Of a stretch of DNA of 35,813 bases, positions 34,314 through 35,813 are shown piece by piece. Both the position numbers and the translations under genes were made by a program. Under the pieces are notes generated by a model. It saw nothing but the letters and a program-made list of their open reading frames with translations, was not told where the DNA came from and did no database searches. Where the stretch lies: assembly GCF_018221465.1 (NCBI RefSeq), contig NZ_JAAIKR010000022.1:1-35813 (forward strand), given 5' to 3'. This DNA comes from Shewanella intestini. GTDB lineage: Bacteria; Pseudomonadota; Gammaproteobacteria; Enterobacterales; Shewanellaceae. Numbering within the stretch: the stretch's first letter is position 1; each line of letters opens with the position of its first letter.

Positions 34314-35813
34314 TTAACGTAATTTGTAATTAAACGACACCATTACTTGGTGAGCGTTGTAGTTATGATTGATATCACCAAGCGTTGTCATACCCGCAAT
34401 ATCATTAATTCCCACTTGGGCGCTATCGGTATCAACATAACGTTCATAGCGATAAGTCAACTTAACGGCCATTTGAGGGCTAATAGTGTAATTGGCATAT
34501 GCACTGGCATTGTGAGTATCTGAATAGTAATCACCTGCTGTTTGCGGGGTATAACTGATCACATCGACATCACTATTTGAATGACTAAATAGGTAATCAA
34601 GACCAAGGGTTAGTTTATCTTGCATTAAGCCTGAGTAACTCACACCCGCACCGGCATTAATGAACTGATCTTCCGTATGGGTTTTCCAATCCATGGTGGT
34701 GAAACTTTGACTGCCACCTTGGTTTGAATAAATCCATTGTTGGCCACCAGAGACATAACCGTTGATGTGTTTACTTAAATCAAGGTTGATGTTCATGTTA
34801 TAAGCGTATTCAATTGAATCTTTTAAACCAATTTGAGTATGGCTGTAATCATCTTTAGCGTAACGGGTGCTCAGATCCATATTTACCCAAGAGGCAGGAG
34901 CCTGACCTAAGGTGAATTCAACGGCATTACGGCTGCGATCAGCAAGATAGTACTTACGTAAAAGTGGATTATTGCCTGGCAACGTATATTGATAAGCTTG
35001 ATATTTTGAACCGCTGCGATTGGCGTGTTGTAATTTTACTTTGGCGTTAAAGCTGTCAAATGCATTGACGTTTAACTTCATCCATACGCTGTCATCATGG
35101 GTTTTTTCACGATCACTATTGCTGCGTTCTACTTCTTTACGGTCAACACCGGCCAGTAAACGGTAACCACTGGCAATGTGGTAGCTACTGTTTATTTTGT
35201 AGGTGGTTTTAGTGATGTCTTGAGGCAGTCTTTGATTTAACGCACCGGTGAAATTATTGACGCGATAACGTAAAAATTGTGCTGTAGGACTTTGATTATC
35301 GCGATTGCTGTAGTTAATACTACCACCAAGTCGTAAGCGATTAGTCAGCATCGATGTCATTGCAAAATGACTATCAAATGTTTCTATATCACCATCCCAA
35401 CTTTGTATTGGCACTCCCGATACATTAACAAAATCAATATTTTGTTCCATACGGCCAGCAACCACACGACCACTCATTATGGTGCGATCAAATTGATATT
35501 GGCCTGACAATGCCACTTGCTGTGCTTGATTATCTGGCGTTGTGACGAGTGCATTGTCACTGTAGCTATTGAAACTAATATTGTTGATATTGTTTTCATA
35601 GTAACTGCCAAGGTAGCTTAATTGCGTTGTCCAATTATCCCCTGACAAATTAACACCGGCGTTGACTTGTTGAGTACGTGAGTCAATTGGCAAACCGAAG
35701 TTCATTAGATTTGAGGCGACAAGGCTGCTTGATTGCGTGCCAGTTTTATCTTCTTGGCTGTATTTAACAAACGCACCGTAGATATCGTGGTTGTATTCAA
35801 AACCAAAGCCGAC
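34314..35813 (-). CDS. dmsF: MtrB/PioB-family outer-membrane porin (DmsF-like), N-terminus outside window
   Basis: The frame is open to the right window edge, so the start lies beyond; 499 codons are visible of a family length near 650-700. The region alternates beta strands (repeated aromatic and polar residues such as NFTGALNQRLPQDITKTTYK and VWMKLNVNAFDSFNAKVKLQ), as in the large barrels that sheath an MtrA-type decahaem cytochrome across the outer membrane. The missing N-terminal part would hold the signal peptide and the CxxC motif. As first gene in view of the leftward dms cluster, it is most likely DmsF. Its cytochrome partner (DmsE) should lie upstream, outside the window. Confidence 0.85.
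   Translation of the reverse strand, partial: VGFGFEYNHDIYGAFVKYSQEDKTGTQSSSLVASNLMNFGLPIDSRTQQVNAGVNLSGDNWTTQLSYLGSYYENNINNISFNSYSDNALVTTPDNQAQQVALSGQYQFDRTIMSGRVVAGRMEQNIDFVNVSGVPIQSWDGDIETFDSHFAMTSMLTNRLRLGGSINYSNRDNQSPTAQFLRYRVNNFTGALNQRLPQDITKTTYKINSSYHIASGYRLLAGVDRKEVERSNSDREKTHDDSVWMKLNVNAFDSFNAKVKLQHANRSGSKYQAYQYTLPGNNPLLRKYYLADRSRNAVEFTLGQAPASWVNMDLSTRYAKDDYSHTQIGLKDSIEYAYNMNINLDLSKHINGYVSGGQQWIYSNQGGSQSFTTMDWKTHTEDQFINAGAGVSYSGLMQDKLTLGLDYLFSHSNSDVDVISYTPQTAGDYYSDTHNASAYANYTISPQMAVKLTYRYERYVDTDSAQVGINDIAGMTTLGDINHNYNAHQVMVSFNYKLR

Noticed and set aside
1-35813. CRISPR array, tRNA or rRNA genes
   Set aside because: No regularly spaced identical repeats and no sequence recognised as tRNA or rRNA were seen; the tandem repeats found are too few and too diverged.

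Overview
The window looks like a chromosomal segment of a marine gammaproteobacterium, almost certainly Shewanella. This rests on the AT-rich composition, on a yicC / rph-pyrE / slmA / dut / coaBC / radC / rpmB-rpmG core that matches the E. coli order with folE and a peptidase gene inserted, and on a right-hand cluster for extracellular DMSO-type respiration (MtrB-family porin, outer-membrane multihaem lipoprotein, DmsA, DmsB, TorD-family chaperone). The species cannot be named from sequence reading alone.

Left edge (1-1610): the end of a mobile island. A P4-type tyrosine integrase gene lies directly beside the 3' end of yicC and is broken by an IS3-family element whose orfA/orfB carry an A_AAA_AAG frameshift signal. 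The yicC 3' end is a known integration site for mobilizable genomic islands, so the rest of the island should lie to the left of the window.

Core block (1611-12575): yicC and rph-pyrE are divergent. folE and a secreted S9 peptidase follow. Next come slmA, dut and coaBC (all leftward), radC, the ribosomal-protein pair rpmB-rpmG (rpmG is only 57 codons), and argA. Two regulatory devices can be read: a hairpin plus U-run between rph and pyrE, like the enterobacterial pyrE attenuator, and two half-conserved ARG-box-like units exactly 21 bp apart before argA.

Pilus block (12603-21295): two tandem copies of a pilX-pilY1 module, both leftward, each with a minor pilin translationally coupled to a roughly 1175-residue PilY1-like adhesin/assembly protein. 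The copies differ most just after the VWA metal site, where one carries a histidine-rich insert.

Middle block (21715-27831): a secreted thioredoxin-like protein, an RsgA-family GTPase, the ompR-envZ osmosensor pair, an unrecognised secreted protein and greB.

Right block (27861-35813): a leftward DMSO-reductase cluster. Reading in transcription order: an MtrB/DmsF outer-membrane barrel (cut by the window edge), a lipoprotein with one beta domain and five haem motifs (about half of an MtrC/OmcA), DmsA with a Tat signal plus lipobox, DmsB, a short unknown protein and a TorD/DmsD-family chaperone. Together these would carry electrons through the outer membrane to a surface-anchored molybdenum reductase. 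The MtrA/DmsE-type decahaem partner is expected just beyond the right edge. The pentahaem lipoprotein placed between porin and reductase is the most unusual element of the window.
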